DNA from: Sphaerolaimus hirsutus
Lineage: Eukaryota; Nematoda; Chromadorea; Monhysterida; Sphaerolaimidae
DNA: 64,000 bases
NCBI GenBank assembly: GCA_964036195.1
Contig: OZ038455.1
Location: 12,727,855 to 12,791,854, forward strand
Direction: 5' to 3'
Shown: positions 32,230 through 47,200 of the stretch, in pieces
How the letters are laid out: each line of letters starts with the position of its first letter
Position numbering within the stretch: the stretch's first letter is position 1
Notes under the pieces: generated by a model
What the model was told of the DNA's origin: nothing
The model's input: the letters and a program-made list of their open reading frames with translations, nothing else
Databases searched by the model: none
Translations under genes and position numbers: made by a program

Positions 32230-35200
32230 ATGGCTGTAAAGATGTCAGTACCTATATTTTGGGACACTTTGACACACCCAGAGAACGAGGTCTGTTTGTG
32301 GATCGGCGCCTTTTATATAAAGTTCTTTTCTCTAAAAAAAGTTTTTAAACTGGACAGACAAATCGCTATACAATTTATGATACCATATTTTTATGAATAA
32401 GGTCACGTGAAAAAACCACCAAATTCATTCAAAGTGGCAGTAATGTGATAGATATGATGAGAAAATTTTATGTGTTTTCTTTTATTAAGATGAGATATGG
32501 TAGATTTCATTGTAAGATGTAATGTCGCTGGAGTTTTTTGCAAGTTTTGTCGAAAACTAATTTTTTACAACTGATATAGTCTTAATCACCCGCTCTAGTT
32601 TACTAGAAAGTGCAAAAAGTCAAAAACTCTGTTCAGCCATGAACGCATTTGAGCTCACCGGAAATTCGTGGTAAACGGTGTAAAGAATTCGTGGTAAACT
32701 GAGATACATTCAAAACAGAAAAATGAATTTTCGAAAATTTTCAAAATAATGTGTATGTAAATAGGTTGTTTCGCCCAACCATTTGCAGTTGTCTCATTCA
32801 TAACCGCATTGTCCTATGCGAAACACAAACGCAGTCCAAACCGCACGCGGACCTCTTGCGCCTGTGCCAGCCCAACTGCAGTGGGATTTCGTTGGACGCG
32901 GTGCACATCGTGCCGCGCGGCGCCAGCTGCGACGCCGGCGTCTATGGTTTGACTGCGCCCGCTGAGTTTAGATTGCAGGTTCGGTTTTCTCTACTCTGCT
33001 CTGTCTGATGCGTGTAACTATGGTAAAAAAAATTGAGAACATTTTCGAATTTTTCGGACCTTTGAATTTTTGATCACGCGGTGAAAAAATACTTAAAATC
33101 GATTTATTTCTCAAAAGAATCGAAAACTGTTTATAAAAATGTGAAAACTACCCAAAGAAATTCGAAAAATGTTACAAATTTAAAATTTGAACACTTTTTC
33201 CGGATGGTTTGCCATCGTTAGATGCCTGCAAGCATAAAGGCCGCGAACTCTTTTTCTTTCCACTTTCAATCTATTATTTTTCAACACCAGGTGAAAATTG
33301 TAAAGTGAAAATTAAAAAATCATCCGATAAAAAAAATTGTCTTTTTTACTGCGGGTGTATGAAAAATAATAAACAACCACACCCTATTTTCCAGGTCTAC
33401 GCACGCGATCTGGACGACGGCAGTTGCGCCGCGCTCAAACTCGTATTGGATTATTACCACGATGAGGCCGTAGCCGCTGGCGCGCCCGTCCCTTTACCTG
33501 TCAGTATGCGAACGGATGTTGTCGTTCTCAGGGGTGACTATGACGAGCTGACACTCGTTCTCTATGGGCAGGTTTGTTTCGATTTGTGCGCAGAAATTGG
33601 GGGGGGGGCTATTTTTTGGCGCTGGGTCATTGTGGCTCAGCGGCGCTTTGTCACTGGCGGGGTGGTACCAAAAAGTGACCGGAAAATGCGATTTTTTCAA
33701 TGTCAATGTAAAAAATTTTGCGCGCAAGCGCGCATTTTTCACCAGACATAACTCATTTTCATTAGATTTGCTCCCTGTGGCCGCGAATAGTTATAAAAAT
33801 ACTCAACGGTGTTCGCGCGTAGGGATGGCCGTCGTTTTTTCAACGCTTTTTAGAAAAACGTTTTTCAAATACTCGAGCATCGCAACCGTTTTTTACTGTA
33901 GCCGAAATTTTTGTACTTATTCGCAATGCTTTTTGCAAGTGTTTTGCACCCAATCGGTTCCGATAATAAATTTCTTTTTACTATTTTGCTTTTCCAGATT
34001 CAAATGATAATTCAAATAATCACTACATTCGCAAACTAAACTTTTTTAGTTTACTATGTTTGTTTTCAAACAGGCTCTCCCAATGGGCACTTGCGGCGCT
34101 GCGACCCCCGGCGCTTACCACAGTCTGCCGGTGGCCTTCGACACGAGTGTGCCGCCGCCGCTTGGCCCCGTGCCATTTGATCCTAACGTCCCGCCACCCA
34201 GTTTGATTGTGGCCCCGCTCATAGGCTCGTATGGTCGGTTCGCAGAAAGTACTTCACTTTTATCTGTCTAACTCAAAATGCTTAATATAGCATTTTTTCA
34301 GTGACCCAACCCTCTGCGACCCCATCTGCGCCCTACCTGCCCACTGGGCCGGTTGCCAATTATCCCCCTACATCCCCTCCATTGGCACCAATGAGCACTT
34401 GGCATGGTGCCAATCTATCCACCAAAAGTCAGTCGAAGCATCGAGTGCGGGAGGATAAAAGTGCACACAGGCGTAAAAGTAGGGATAGGGATCGAAATAC
34501 GGAGAGACGGGAAGGTTCAGTCAGAGATGACAGGGGTAGCAAAAAGAGCAAATCACCGTGCTCTGACGGGGTTGGTGCACATGTTTGATTTTTTCATGGC
34601 TTTTGCTAGAGGGCAGTCCCAGACCCTGTAAAGTGTCAAATGTCATCTAAAATGTCAATCAAAACAAAAAGAAATGATTTGATTACTGAGTGTTGCATGA
34701 CAGTTGTCACTTTTCTTTACACATTGCGCATTGACAATTGACACCAGGGGTCTCCAGGATTTTGGCCCTCGCGGGGGCTGGATAGATAGCAAATCGCTCC
34801 TCCGGAGGGATAGATAGCTGGAAAATTTTTCTGGGGGGGGCTGGCGGGGGCACAATATATAGGCTTTTTCAAGGTTAAGAAGGCAGAAAGGGGAAAAATC
34901 GCTAATAATCAGTTAAAAGTAGCCAAAAGTAGGTATAAAATGGCTAAAAATAGGTATATAACCATGTATATAACCAGAAAGCACGATTTTGAAGGTGAAA
35001 AACTATAAAAAGGTGCGAAAATTGGTGATTTTGAGCAAAAATTGGGACAAAATTTCTCAAAAACCACTCCAGATAGATAGATAGCTGAGCGATTTGGGGG
35101 GGGGTCTTTGGGGGTAGTAGCCAAAAATTTTGCCTCGGGATAGATAGATAGCTGAGCGGCCTCCGGGATAGCTAGATAGATAGCTGGCCGATTTGGGGGG

Positions 35201-38200
35201 GGGCAGCCCCCCCCAGCCCCCCCCCCCCCTAGGAGACCCCTGATTGACACATTGCATGACATTTGACAACTTTACACTTTACCGGGTCTGGGATTGGCAC
35301 CAGTTCGCGCAATGCAAATCTAGCTTTAGCAGTGCTTTTCCTTCAGACTCGACGGCGACGCGTATCAGGGGCGAGCAGCAGCCAGAAGTCTTCTGTGTAA
35401 ATTCACTTAAATACCGTATATCATCGAATAAGTCCCCAGGGGAGTTATTATTTCTTCATAAGTTTTGGAGGGGGAGTTATTTTCTCACCTGGCCAATAGG
35501 GGGGGGGGGTATTCAAGAGGGGTCTTTTTCAAGGATATACGGTATATGTTTTATGTTTGATCATCATAACCATTTTATTTGACGGAGTTCTTCTAAATTG
35601 TAGGTGTTAAAATTCTACTTTTTAACGGTAATTTAAAAAAGTTAATGTGGTACTAAATATGTGGTTGACGATGACAAACTGTGTAAAAGACTGTTTCCCT
35701 AATTTTGTACGGTTTTCAAAAAAAAAAATTTGAATTTCTGAATTTTTCAACTTTGTAAAAATAATAATTGATAAATATTTAACCAATAATAAAAATTCGA
35801 TAAATTCGATCAGGCGCACGGAGATCGATTCGCGCAATCGCGTGTGCAGCCCGAAGAAATCCGACTCTGACGAAGGCCTCTGTTCCTCGCGGGCGAGCGG
35901 CTCCGCCGATTTGCAGAATATCAGCGACACCGATTTCGACTACGATCAAAATGTAAATTAATTATTTTTTGTATTTTTCCAACTTCCGACATTTCTTTTT
36001 TCACATTCCAGTCTAGAGAAATTGTGATGAGCGAATACGAACAGCTGGCGTTGGATAATCTTGTGGCAGAGTTTGTGCCGCGAGAATTTGTCGCCTGTGA
36101 GATTTCGGTTGGTGAAGTTCTTTTGACCCTGTGCCGGTGCACATGTAAACCCGGTGCGCATGTAAGCCTGGTGCCCATGTGCATATGAATATGTGTTGTA
36201 TACCTTTCTAAAATTTTCAACATCTTGTAGAATTTATCGCTGCCTTGGATGTCAAAATATGATTTGCAACAAGCCGAGTATGGGGGCGGAGTTGTTAGCC
36301 AATTTGAGGAGGCAGTTCATGAATTTTCTGACCAATTTTATACCAGAAGGTTCTATTATTTTATGTGAAAATAATTTTTATCATCGTTTGGAATGCTAGT
36401 AAATTACGTAGGGACGACTGGCTATTGACTGTGGAAAAAGTGGTCGAAAATCTGTATCCAGCATTGCGAGGCCATTCTCTCGACGAACATTTGGGTGCGT
36501 GAAACGTTTCTGTTGTCGGATTCTAGGGACACGATTTTTTTAATAAAAAATCACGTTGCAGTTGATGACACCCTGCGAAAATGGGCCATATTTGGATTGA
36601 ATCCCGTGTCCGCTATAAAACATACGCGGCCCGCGTTCATAATTCGCCATCTAAAAGTTGGCATCAGTTTGTGCGCGAAATTGGCCAGCGCGAACTGTCA
36701 TTATAATGAGTTGATTTGTGTGAGTGTTTTTACTATGTTTCACATTATTCTCTATTGATGCCACACACAGTGGATGTCAACTGCTTCGGTGTCAACTCGA
36801 TTTTAGCTGAATTTATGTCGCAAGATATTTTCCAAGTGCACCTGCAGCAAAGTCGAAGGAATATTTATATTGCCATGTGTCATAAAATCGAGTTGACACC
36901 GAAACCAGTTCACATCCACTGTGTGTGGCACCATTGCTCGCATATGTAAAGTGTCCCATCTGCAGAGCATCAATTCACCCAAACTCTTGTTCGATTTGTT
37001 CAAATCTCCAGTGATCTCCGCCCCAATGAAAAGTGCCATTTTGGACGCATTCAACTCATTACTGCACTTCAACCCTGGCAACAGCGCAGTTCACCAGGAG
37101 TGTATTTCTGATAAATCTGTTTATTCAATGCTGCTAGAGGTTTTTGTCAATGATGTGAAGGATGAACGATTGTTGAGAAAATTTGAACAGTTTTGTACGA
37201 GAATTGCTTTGATTGACAGCATTGATGTGGTGGCTGAATCTGTGAAACGGTATGCTAGGGAGATGCATATTAGGGGATTCGCTTTTACGTATATTTTTTG
37301 AAAGTACTCGAGTACGGAAAACGTATTTCTGATATGTATTTATAAAAATAAGTGTTTTCAAGGCGTGTAAAGGAGAAAAGGGTGAAAAAGGCCAAAAATA
37401 GAAAAAAATGTTGTATATAAGGTCATAACAATAGCCAAAAATTGAAAATAGGCGAATTTGCAGGTGAAAATGCGCAAAAAATATGATTATTAATGATTTT
37501 GAGTGACAATCGGGGCAAAATTGCTTAAAAATACCCAATTTCACGTTTTCCAGGGGAAACTATTTTACTCACGTTTACTCATGATGAGTAAAAGTAAAAA
37601 AATTGCTTTACTTTGAAAACGTACGCTACTTTTAACAACTCTGGGTTTTATTTTGATTTCCATTCCAACACGCAGAATCTCTACGATGCCGATTAGCACC
37701 GGCACGCAATCGGGGGTCTGTGACAAAAGTGTCTGTATTGATTTCTGTGCTGAATTGGAGCCAGTTTTCTGGTCGGCTGCCGATGCCGTTGGCAAGGTTA
37801 AGGTGCATTTAGCTGCGCTGTGTTCTCAGGTGAGTTGTGAGATTGAACCCGTAGAAATCATGTTTCGATCATTTTTGGTTCGAAGATGTTTTGGCTTCCT
37901 CGGTAGCTCTGGCTCCTCTGCATTTGTCGAGAAAATCTTTCGCCTTTTACTAAAGATTTCCGTGCAGAGGAGCAATTTATGAGTGTAATGCTCAATTTTT
38001 GGGATCCCTCTTGGCGGAGGGGTTATCACGTGTCATCGGTGGTATTGTAGATTTTGACCCCCATGGGGGTTCATATATATATTAGTACATCGCTCCTCCG
38101 GAGGGATAGATAGCTGAAAAATTTGCCTCCGGGATAGATAGATACCTAGCTGAGCGGGCCTCCGCGATGGATAGCTGGCAGATTTGGGGGGTACCCCCAA

Positions 38201-41200
38201 CCCCCCTTACTAAACCCCTGTGTCTCATACGCGTGTATTATCATTCAATTCAGAACTTTATTTGTCATGTGTCTACTTGATTGGCTCCCTTTGTCCATTG
38301 GTTTACTATCGGTTTCCACGCAGAGGAGTAATTTATGAGTGCTATGCTCAATTTTTCGTATCCAGGAAAATCCTTATGTGTTTTGCTTCCCTGCAGATAC
38401 TGTCGACCGGTCGGATATCGCTATGGAACTACGAACTTGGCTGCAACGAATTGTTGGCTGGCGTCTACAGGAATTTGTGCGACTAGTCTGTTGATTTGCA
38501 CACTCCCATTCTATGTATTATACTTGAAGCTATATTTCGCTTCACCTTTTGCAGTGGGCTGCTTGAATGCGTGTGCGTTTTGTTGCACTCATCATTACAG
38601 TTGCTATATTCAATGGAAAATTCGTGCACTGCATCCATGAAAAGCACCCTTAATAGCTTAATATTTGCCATAATGGAACTGTGCCACCTTTTTTGCGATA
38701 CTTGGCACGGTGCCAAGTTTTTGGCCGGCTATTTTGCATCGACCCACAGATTGGTCCACGGCTTATTCGCCGTCGATACGGTGCGTTTTTGTCTGCGTTT
38801 ATGCCATCTCACAACACTAAGGCACTCGATGCATGGTTTTTCAGGAAAAGTCAAAATCGTGCGCCGAGCGCTGCGCCAAATACTGTCACGCTATCAGTCT
38901 ACTGGACAAAATGCATGGTTGCAGGGAAAAAGTGCAGACAAAACAGTCATCCGATCTGCACCATGACGACGTCGCGTTAAATGCGTCGCGTGAACTTTTT
39001 TGCATGACTCTGACAAAATCTGGTGCCAGGCGCGTGGTGGCTGCGTTGTGTGCAGAGCCGGAAAATCTACAATCGCTCATGCAGTTTGCACTGTGTTGGT
39101 TTTCCATTTAAGTGTGAGTGGTTTTTCCATGTGAGTTTTGGATGCGGTCATGTAGGCTCCGCCTTTTCAGGCGACCTGGAAAATGAGAAGAAATCCAGCC
39201 TGTTGTCCGCCTATGCCATCGAGCTGCTGGTCGTCGTGTTGATGGAGTGTCAAAATGGCAAAATTGTGATAAATTTTCGCCAGAGTTGGCAGAAGCTGGT
39301 GGATTTTCGCGCCGATTCACCAAGGTCGATTTTATACGTGAAACTTTTTTGTAGCATTGTTCATAACGATGGCAAACAAAAATTTGAAAATTCGAAAACG
39401 TTTTCGAATTTTACAGTATTATTGGCTGGAAATGGGTATACAATGCAGTAACACAATTAAAAACATCAATTTTACACGGAACTATTCATAGTGGCAGAAC
39501 ATAAATTGTGAAAATGTATCTATGTCAGGGATGGTTTTATAAAAATTCATTTTAGTAAAATTGTATAAAAATTGTATAAAAATTTTATTTTAGTTTTATT
39601 TTATTCTTGTTTCATTTTATTTTATTTTATTCCCAAAAGTCATTAATAAAATAAAATGACACATTTTACAGAAAATTTTACAAAAATTTTACAAAAATTT
39701 TACAAAAAATCAGAATCATGCATGCAAGGCCAGAAAAATGTTATAATTAGACCTATACATGAAAAACCTGTGACAAATTTTTCCCTTACTTTTCAAAAGT
39801 TGCATGCAGTATGTATTGTTAGCTAGCTGCAAGTGTAAAGTTACAATTATTGATAAGAATGTTTTGCATTTTCAGTAGAAGGACTAGTGGAGTGTGCTGG
39901 GCACATTTATAAAATGTGATGCAATTTGTCAATTGTCATGACAAATGTAAAGTAAAGTGTCAATTGTCATGCAAAATGTCAAGTGTCATGTCAAATGTCA
40001 AGTGTAAATTGTGTATCCAAATCTTGTGTTTTTGTATGCATAGTATGTATTGTATCCAAATCTTATGTTTTTGTATCCAAATGTTCACATAAGATTTGGA
40101 TTCAACAACAACATAATTTGGATACAAAACATAAGTTTTAGATATCAAACATAAGATTTGGACACAATTTGCTTGACAATTGATACTTTATTTTTTTCAT
40201 GTCATGACAATTTACACTTTACCTTACATTTGTCATGACAATTGACACTTTGCATGACATTTTACATGACATTTGACACTTTACACTTGGGACTGCTCCC
40301 ATATCCATGAATAAACAGGTAGAAACTCAAGCAACGAGATAAAATTTTACAACAAAACAATGAATTTTTATACAATTTTACAAAAATACAAATTTTTATA
40401 CAATTTTACAAAAAAAAATTACAAAAATTCGAATTTTTATACAATTTTTATTCTTAAATTTTCCATTTTATTTTATTTTATTCTTGAATATTCCATTTTA
40501 TTTTTATTTTATTTTTATTTTTTTCTGAGATTTTGCCAACCCTGATCTATGTTAACAGCTTGGAAGACTGTAAGATATAAAGAGTATTCAATATTCACTA
40601 GAATTCAATATTCAATATCCAATAATTTGGTGAAAAAAATTCTAAAAGTAATTCTAAAGATTCGAAAATTCGAAAACTATCTTTTCGGAAAAAAATCGAA
40701 ATTCAAAAAGTCGTTTTGCAAGAACAAAAAACTCTTAAAAATTTAAACACTTTTCCCGAGGGTTTGCCATCATTAATTCTTCAACGTTTCCCTTTATTCA
40801 GGCAATCTGTTCTGAGGCAATATTTGGATTGCTTGGCTGATTTTCCTGATGCTGATAATGCTGATACTTTTTCGGACGAACAGAATTTTGAAATTCTGAA
40901 TTTCATCGTTGAAAAACTACAGCTGTTTTTGAAGGCACACCGTGAAGTTCAAGGAAAGGCACCGAATATAAGGTGCCTACTTACCGCTGTGAGAATACTG
41001 CATGTCTTGCTTGTTCCAGATAAAAGGCAGAACCGTGGGTTGTCTTATGCTTTTGAAATATTCTATCTGGTGCGTTAGCCCTGAATATTTTTCAGCCGAA
41101 ACAATGGAGTCGTATTATTTGAGCGCTGTGGCACGCTTTTACGGAACTGGTGGCTTTGCAACATTGATAAATTTGCTCCAGGTTGGTATTGGTTCATCAG

Positions 41201-44200
41201 TTTTCGGCGCAATCTTGATAAAAAGCGGTGCCATAACGGGTTCATGGGAATTCAAAACCTGGCGCTGGTAATCATGCGTCAATCTTACGGCAGTCCCGTG
41301 TCCTGTAAAGTGTAAAGTCAAGTGTCAAATGTCGTGTAAAATGTCAAAATTCAGTAATTTTTTGATTGACATTTTAAATGACATTTGACTTTACACTTTA
41401 CAGGGCTCGGGACTGGCACCATGCGCAATGGGGAAAATGGCGCACTGCCGCCTTAGTGCCACTGGTCGCATTGCGCCATTACATCACATTCATCACATCA
41501 GTGATATTTATTCCACTGTTCGTTTTCGCAGTATGTGGCATCTTTCCAAACGATTCATTGGCAACAGGGGATTACCGCGGCTTCAAGCAGTGAGCCGGCC
41601 AGGTTCTTGAACTTTGCAAAATGTTGCGTTGAGATAATTGGCCAGGTCGTTTCCCGCGCGATGGATGAATTTATCGATACGACGGTGTGTGGACTTTGTG
41701 GAACCCCTTGATACCCCCTGGAGCAAATACCCCTGGACAACTGTGGCACACGCGCCACATCCACACAATGCACGCAAAGTGCACGCCGCGTCCACAGAAT
41801 GCACGCACGCATTGTCCGCAGAGCGCAGTTTTCCCAGTGGTCTTTGTTGCCCACGAGTCTGCACTGCTCGGCATCTAAACCTGCATGGCATCTGGACCCG
41901 GATAGCATGGATTTCTGCCTGCTTGGCATCTAGACCTGCTTGGCATCTGTCGTCCCATAGATGCCAAGCGGGCTACATGCCGGCACATGCCATGCGGTCT
42001 CCATGCCGTGTGGGTGTAGATGCCAAGCAGGCTGAACCCCCCCCACACACCCACGCGACGGCACATGTATGCATCTGACCCCCCCCCTGCAGCCGATTTT
42101 AGGCTTTGAATGTGCATATCATTATACTTATAATACTATTGATGGCATGCCTTTTATATTTGCATTTCAAATTAATCAATTTGATGGGTATTTCACGTTA
42201 CATGTGCACACAGAATGGAACTGATTTTAAAGTTCTGTATCTATTTGTGTGGTGCACGTGCAAACACACGTGGACGCGTGCATGCGCACCGCATTGGAAT
42301 ATTGCCATATTGGATGTTTTTCGACATCACTCATTACATTTTACATTTCATTTGACACTTTGCATAACATTTGGCATTTTACGCGGTCCAGTAGTGCATG
42401 CTGAATAGAAAAATATATGTACAAAAAATTGTTCAAGATATCTGGGCCATCCTGTAAAATGTTAAGCATGGGACAGTATTGAGAGTGAATGCAATTGCAA
42501 TCCTACCCTTACGAGTTGGCCCATTCATAACATACATTAGTATATGGAGATGTATTTGGGCCACCCTGCATACACAAGCCGCATGGCGGAGGGCGGCACC
42601 ACTTTAAGTAAATATTTTTTGAGATTTTTGCGGTTCACTTATCAGTAATGATGGCAAACCCTTTGGGAAAAAATTTTTAAGTGTTTTTTCTAAGATTTCT
42701 AACTTTATGAATTTGGAATTTTTTCTGAAATAAGTTATCGAATTTTTTAATCTTTTTGGGCACTTTTCAAATTTTTATCTGCAAAATTATTGCATTTTTG
42801 AATTTTACTAGTGAACTTTAAGTACACATCTACATTTTACAGCTTCAAAACTGTTACTGCAGGCTGTTTTTACATCCACGCAGTTTTGTTCTGCACCTAC
42901 AGATAGATTCCTGCAAAATTAACGTTTTCATTATATGAAATATGCATTTTCATCCAAATATGCTGAAAAAATTAGAAAACACTTTTTGAAGTAATGAATT
43001 TTCTAATTTTTTAAAAAATAAATCGATTTTTGTGTATTTTTTTAATCTTGTGCTCAACAATTCAGAAAGTCTGAAAAAATTTGAAAATTTGAAAACATTT
43101 TCAAATTTTAGAATATTTTTTTTTGCCATCGTTATTGATCAGACGTTGTGCCATTACATTGACCGTGTGCTTTGTACACAGATATTTTGTTGTCTGGGCT
43201 TGAGTTTGGTATAAGTATTATATTTACACTGCTCTAAAATTAAGTCACTGGTGAAAACACTGCACTGGGCTACCACTTATGAGTGTGTTTTTGCACATTT
43301 TTTCCATGTTTTCACGTTTCCAGCCCTACACACCCACACCAGACAACTAAAACATCCCCAAACTGATAAATCTGTTTTTGAGTTTACCACATTTTTCACC
43401 TCTAATGAATTTGACAAGACTGAAATTTGAGAAATGCATAAATCTGTTTTGCACACATTTGTGTTTATCACAGTGGGGAATCTGTCAACTACTGTACGTC
43501 AAAGTGTTTATACTAATAATTGCTAATTGCTAGTAATTACCATTATTATAATCAGTTCCAACTTTTTGTAACAACAATTAGTATTTACATTAATTATTTT
43601 AGCCAATTTGTGCAGAAGTGATAATTAGTGCAGAAATACTGTTGTTTGTAAGTAGTCATTATGCAATTATAATTAGGTTATAATTACACGCAAACTGGGC
43701 ACATGTAATTGCCCAGCTCCGACTCTCGTGGCCAGCCGCAAACTGCGGTGACGCGGCAACTGCCTTCTAAGCTGGAAATGGGAACATCATGACTCGCAAT
43801 CGATCTGTGTGGGCAGCGGGGGTGGGGGGTATGCGTCAAACATTGAGCTCAGAAGCCAAACACAAAGGGACATCCATTGTTATGTGTACTTCCATTCTTC
43901 TTTGCCCTTTGTGTTTGCTGCCTGAGTTCACATACCTCCCCCTGCCACCCGCCTGCCCGCCTGGATGGCATCTAGACCGCTTGGCACCTGGCCCTACCCG
44001 CCCGTTTGGCATCTATGCCACAGTCCGCTTGGCATCCAACATTGGATAGATGCCAAGCAGGTCTAGATGCCAAGCAGGCAGAAATCCATGCTATCTGGGT
44101 CCAGATGCCAAGTGGATTAGATGCTATTTAGGCCTGACCCGTTGCCCACAGCTGTTGGGTCGTAGATTGATATCACATCTGAAACTTTGATGTTTGAATT

Positions 44201-47200
44201 TCGTCTCATGGTTCCACCTGTGCAGTGTAGGTTATTTACCTCTGTTATTTTTTGTGACACAATTTTTGTTCGCAGTTTCGCGATTCCACATTCGTCGCAC
44301 CATGTGCTAAAATTTTCTGCTTATGCTGGCACTATGGCAGTGATACGGGAATATGGCCGCAGCCGTCACATCTACTCGCAAGTGACTGTGTTTCCGATTC
44401 AGTTGCGGATATGTATGCTAGCACCAGGCGTGAATGCGTCAAGATTCTCGGCAATTTTGTCAATGGACAGTTAAATGATTCTGCGGTTGGTGTTTGGCGC
44501 CTGTTTTATAAAACGTAGGCCTAATAGTCGTGTTAACCCGCTAGTCATGTAGACCCGCCAGTCATGTATTTTAGGGGGATTAACACGATCGTGCTAGGGG
44601 TTGTAATACATGTCTGGCGGGTCTACATGACTAGCGGTTGACATGACCACATGCACAGGGTCTTTTATAACACTGTGTTGAATGTTTAAGCTGGCTCATT
44701 TAATTGGCACGAACGTGAATAGCAACTGTGCATATAGCAACAACGGCCATGTACTAATCAGCAACACTGTGTCTGTTTTTCTTGTTGTGTGCTATGTACA
44801 ATTTAGCAACACAATGATATATGATATAGCAACTCCCTCATGTATTTAGCAACGTATTTATTTGTATTACATCACATCATGCAGCCCACAAAAACTTAGC
44901 ATAAGGATAAGCAAGATCAAAAGTTTAAATTTGTGAAGGTCGTTGTGCCTTGATCCTTGGCACAATCATGCTGTTGCATGCACAATATTTTTTCATCCTG
45001 TCTTTCCTTGGATTAGCTGAAAGAACTTTGATATACCATACAAATATGTGTGGTCATTGTGGCATGAGCGAATATGCATTAAAAATGTCCTCAGGTGCTG
45101 TTTTTATTAGATGCATGCAGCACCTTTGATGAGTGATTTTCTGTACTTTTGGATGTGTCGTTTCTGCTGGCACTAGTGTCCAATAAATATTAATTCAGTT
45201 GTGGCTGTTGTAGCTATCGTTGTGTGACATAGCAACCTTATGTATTGATTAGCAACTCAGGATATTTTTCATGTACTATTTAGCAACAAATTTGTTGCTA
45301 CACATCCTTGTTGCTATTCGTGCAGTTGCTATACGTCATGCAGCCATTTAATTGCATGTAAATAATGGTGTGCAATCGCGTAGCACAAAACGTTTTAACA
45401 TTAACAATGATGCTTTTTAGTGCAATGCATCGCAGTATGAATTTATTATTGAATTTTTTAATACCATTTGTAGAAAGTGCCAAATGCTAAAATGCTACAT
45501 ATTTCAATATTCACAGGCGAGCTCAGATAACTCGAAATCTTTCAATCACTTGGCTCGAACTCTAGACATTTTGCTGGATTGTGCCAGCGAATCGCCACAA
45601 TTTTTTGTGCCAATTTCGACGCTGATCACCTGTCTGATGCCGCAGCAGTTACCCGTGCTCGCAGATGAGGTGAGAATACATTTCAAGCTTTTATCGTTGC
45701 CGCTGCTTGTCGCCCCAGTTTCATTCGTCGTAGGGTTGGAAATATCAATATTTTTACATTGCTTGAGTTTTTCAAATTAAAGATTATATATTTTTAAGTA
45801 AGAAAAGTTCTTGATAAAATCGAACACCGACAAAACCATGATTACACGCGGTTGGATTAGTGCTGATGGTAAAATTTTTTTTGGTTATTCAGAAGTAATT
45901 TTTTAAGTTTAAGCAGTTTCGGTTATTATTTATTTACATCATTTTATTAACGCCACAAGTTCTAGGCAATATTGATGATGGCTAATGTTAAAAAAATCAC
46001 CTCAAATCGCCACCATTTTTCTTGTAAACAATTTCAACCCTTCCACCGGCCAGACGCTGCCCCCCGCTGTTTGTGGAAAACTGCTGACGTCCCGCGACCG
46101 GTGGTGTGCGGAAATCTGCGCGGCAGAGACGAAATTTGCGCAGATTCTCATTATTCCATGCATTGGCACGTGCGATCGCACTCTAATGGCAGCTGTCAGA
46201 TTTCTGTGTTGTTGCATCGCTGATATCAGTGCTCGGTGTGCGCTTTTAGTGGCCAGGTGTGCGATCTTGCTATTGAGGGTCTAGTTGACTGCTGTTTCAG
46301 GTGGCAATTAATTTAATAAGCCTCCTGTGCCGTTATTTTTTCGCCAGGCAATTTGGAACGTTGATCTGTTTTAGTGGGCAATTCTTTCCTCATAATTTTT
46401 GCAAGGTAAATACACAAGCAAACAGACGATCATTCAGTCACTTGTCTCATCAATTGTTACTCCATGGGGGCAGTCCCAATCCCTTTAAAGTGTAAAGTAA
46501 AGTGTCAATGTAAAGTCAAATGCAAAGTAAAGTGTCAATATCATGCAATTGTCAAATGTAAAGTAAAGTGTCAATTGTGCATCCAAATCGCATTTTTCAT
46601 TTCCAAATCTTATGTTTTTTGTATCCAAATCTTGTTTTTTTCCACATGAGATTTGGATACAAAAAAATAATAGTTGGATGCACAATTGACACTTTAGTTT
46701 GCATTCGACTTTACATTTGACACTTTACTTTACAGGGCTTGTAAATTGCCACCATGTAAATTGTAAATTGCCACTTGCCACTGTATGCCATATTCTCAGA
46801 ACAACAGAAACTTAAAACAAAAGTTTATTTATTCCGCAGGTGTCTTCTATCTGGAATTCACACGCATATTGAGAACGCAAAACAGAATGATATTGAGAGA
46901 ATGCAGAAATCTGTTGTTGCAAAGTCTGACGCGTTCAAAGGATCACATTTTGTCGCACCTGCGATGGCATTTATGCTCATTTCCGAGTTATTGCGAAATG
47001 AGAAGCACCTTATGGCTGTTTTCCAAGTGTTGGAGAGTGATGACCAATTCATGTTGGTGTTAAATCATTTGTATAGTAATTAGACTGAACGCTATACAAG
47101 AGTGTTACCGTATTTTGACGAATACCGTAACGTGGAAAATTGAATGAGTGCACTTATACACTACAGCTAAAGCGACGCTTTCAAGTGGCTTGGGTCTTTT

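Larger units (their letters stand above)
39363..40774. mobile_element. TAACGATGGCAAACC-family element with nested insertions
   Basis: The outer ends AACGATGGCAAAC and GTTTGCCATCATT are inverted, with GAAAATTCGAAAAC words in each arm. Inside are a CAGGGATGG hAT-like element (39526-40544) and, within that, a GGCAGTCCC-type fold-back (39890-40300). The stack fills nearly all of the VIRMA intron 39325-40801. Confidence 0.72.

Noticed and set aside
46301-46405. Extra VIRMA exon (frame starting VAINLISLL)
   Set aside because: Using it breaks the phase with exon 46840-47070, while joining 46256 directly to 46840 restores both phase and alignment to vertebrate VIRMA.
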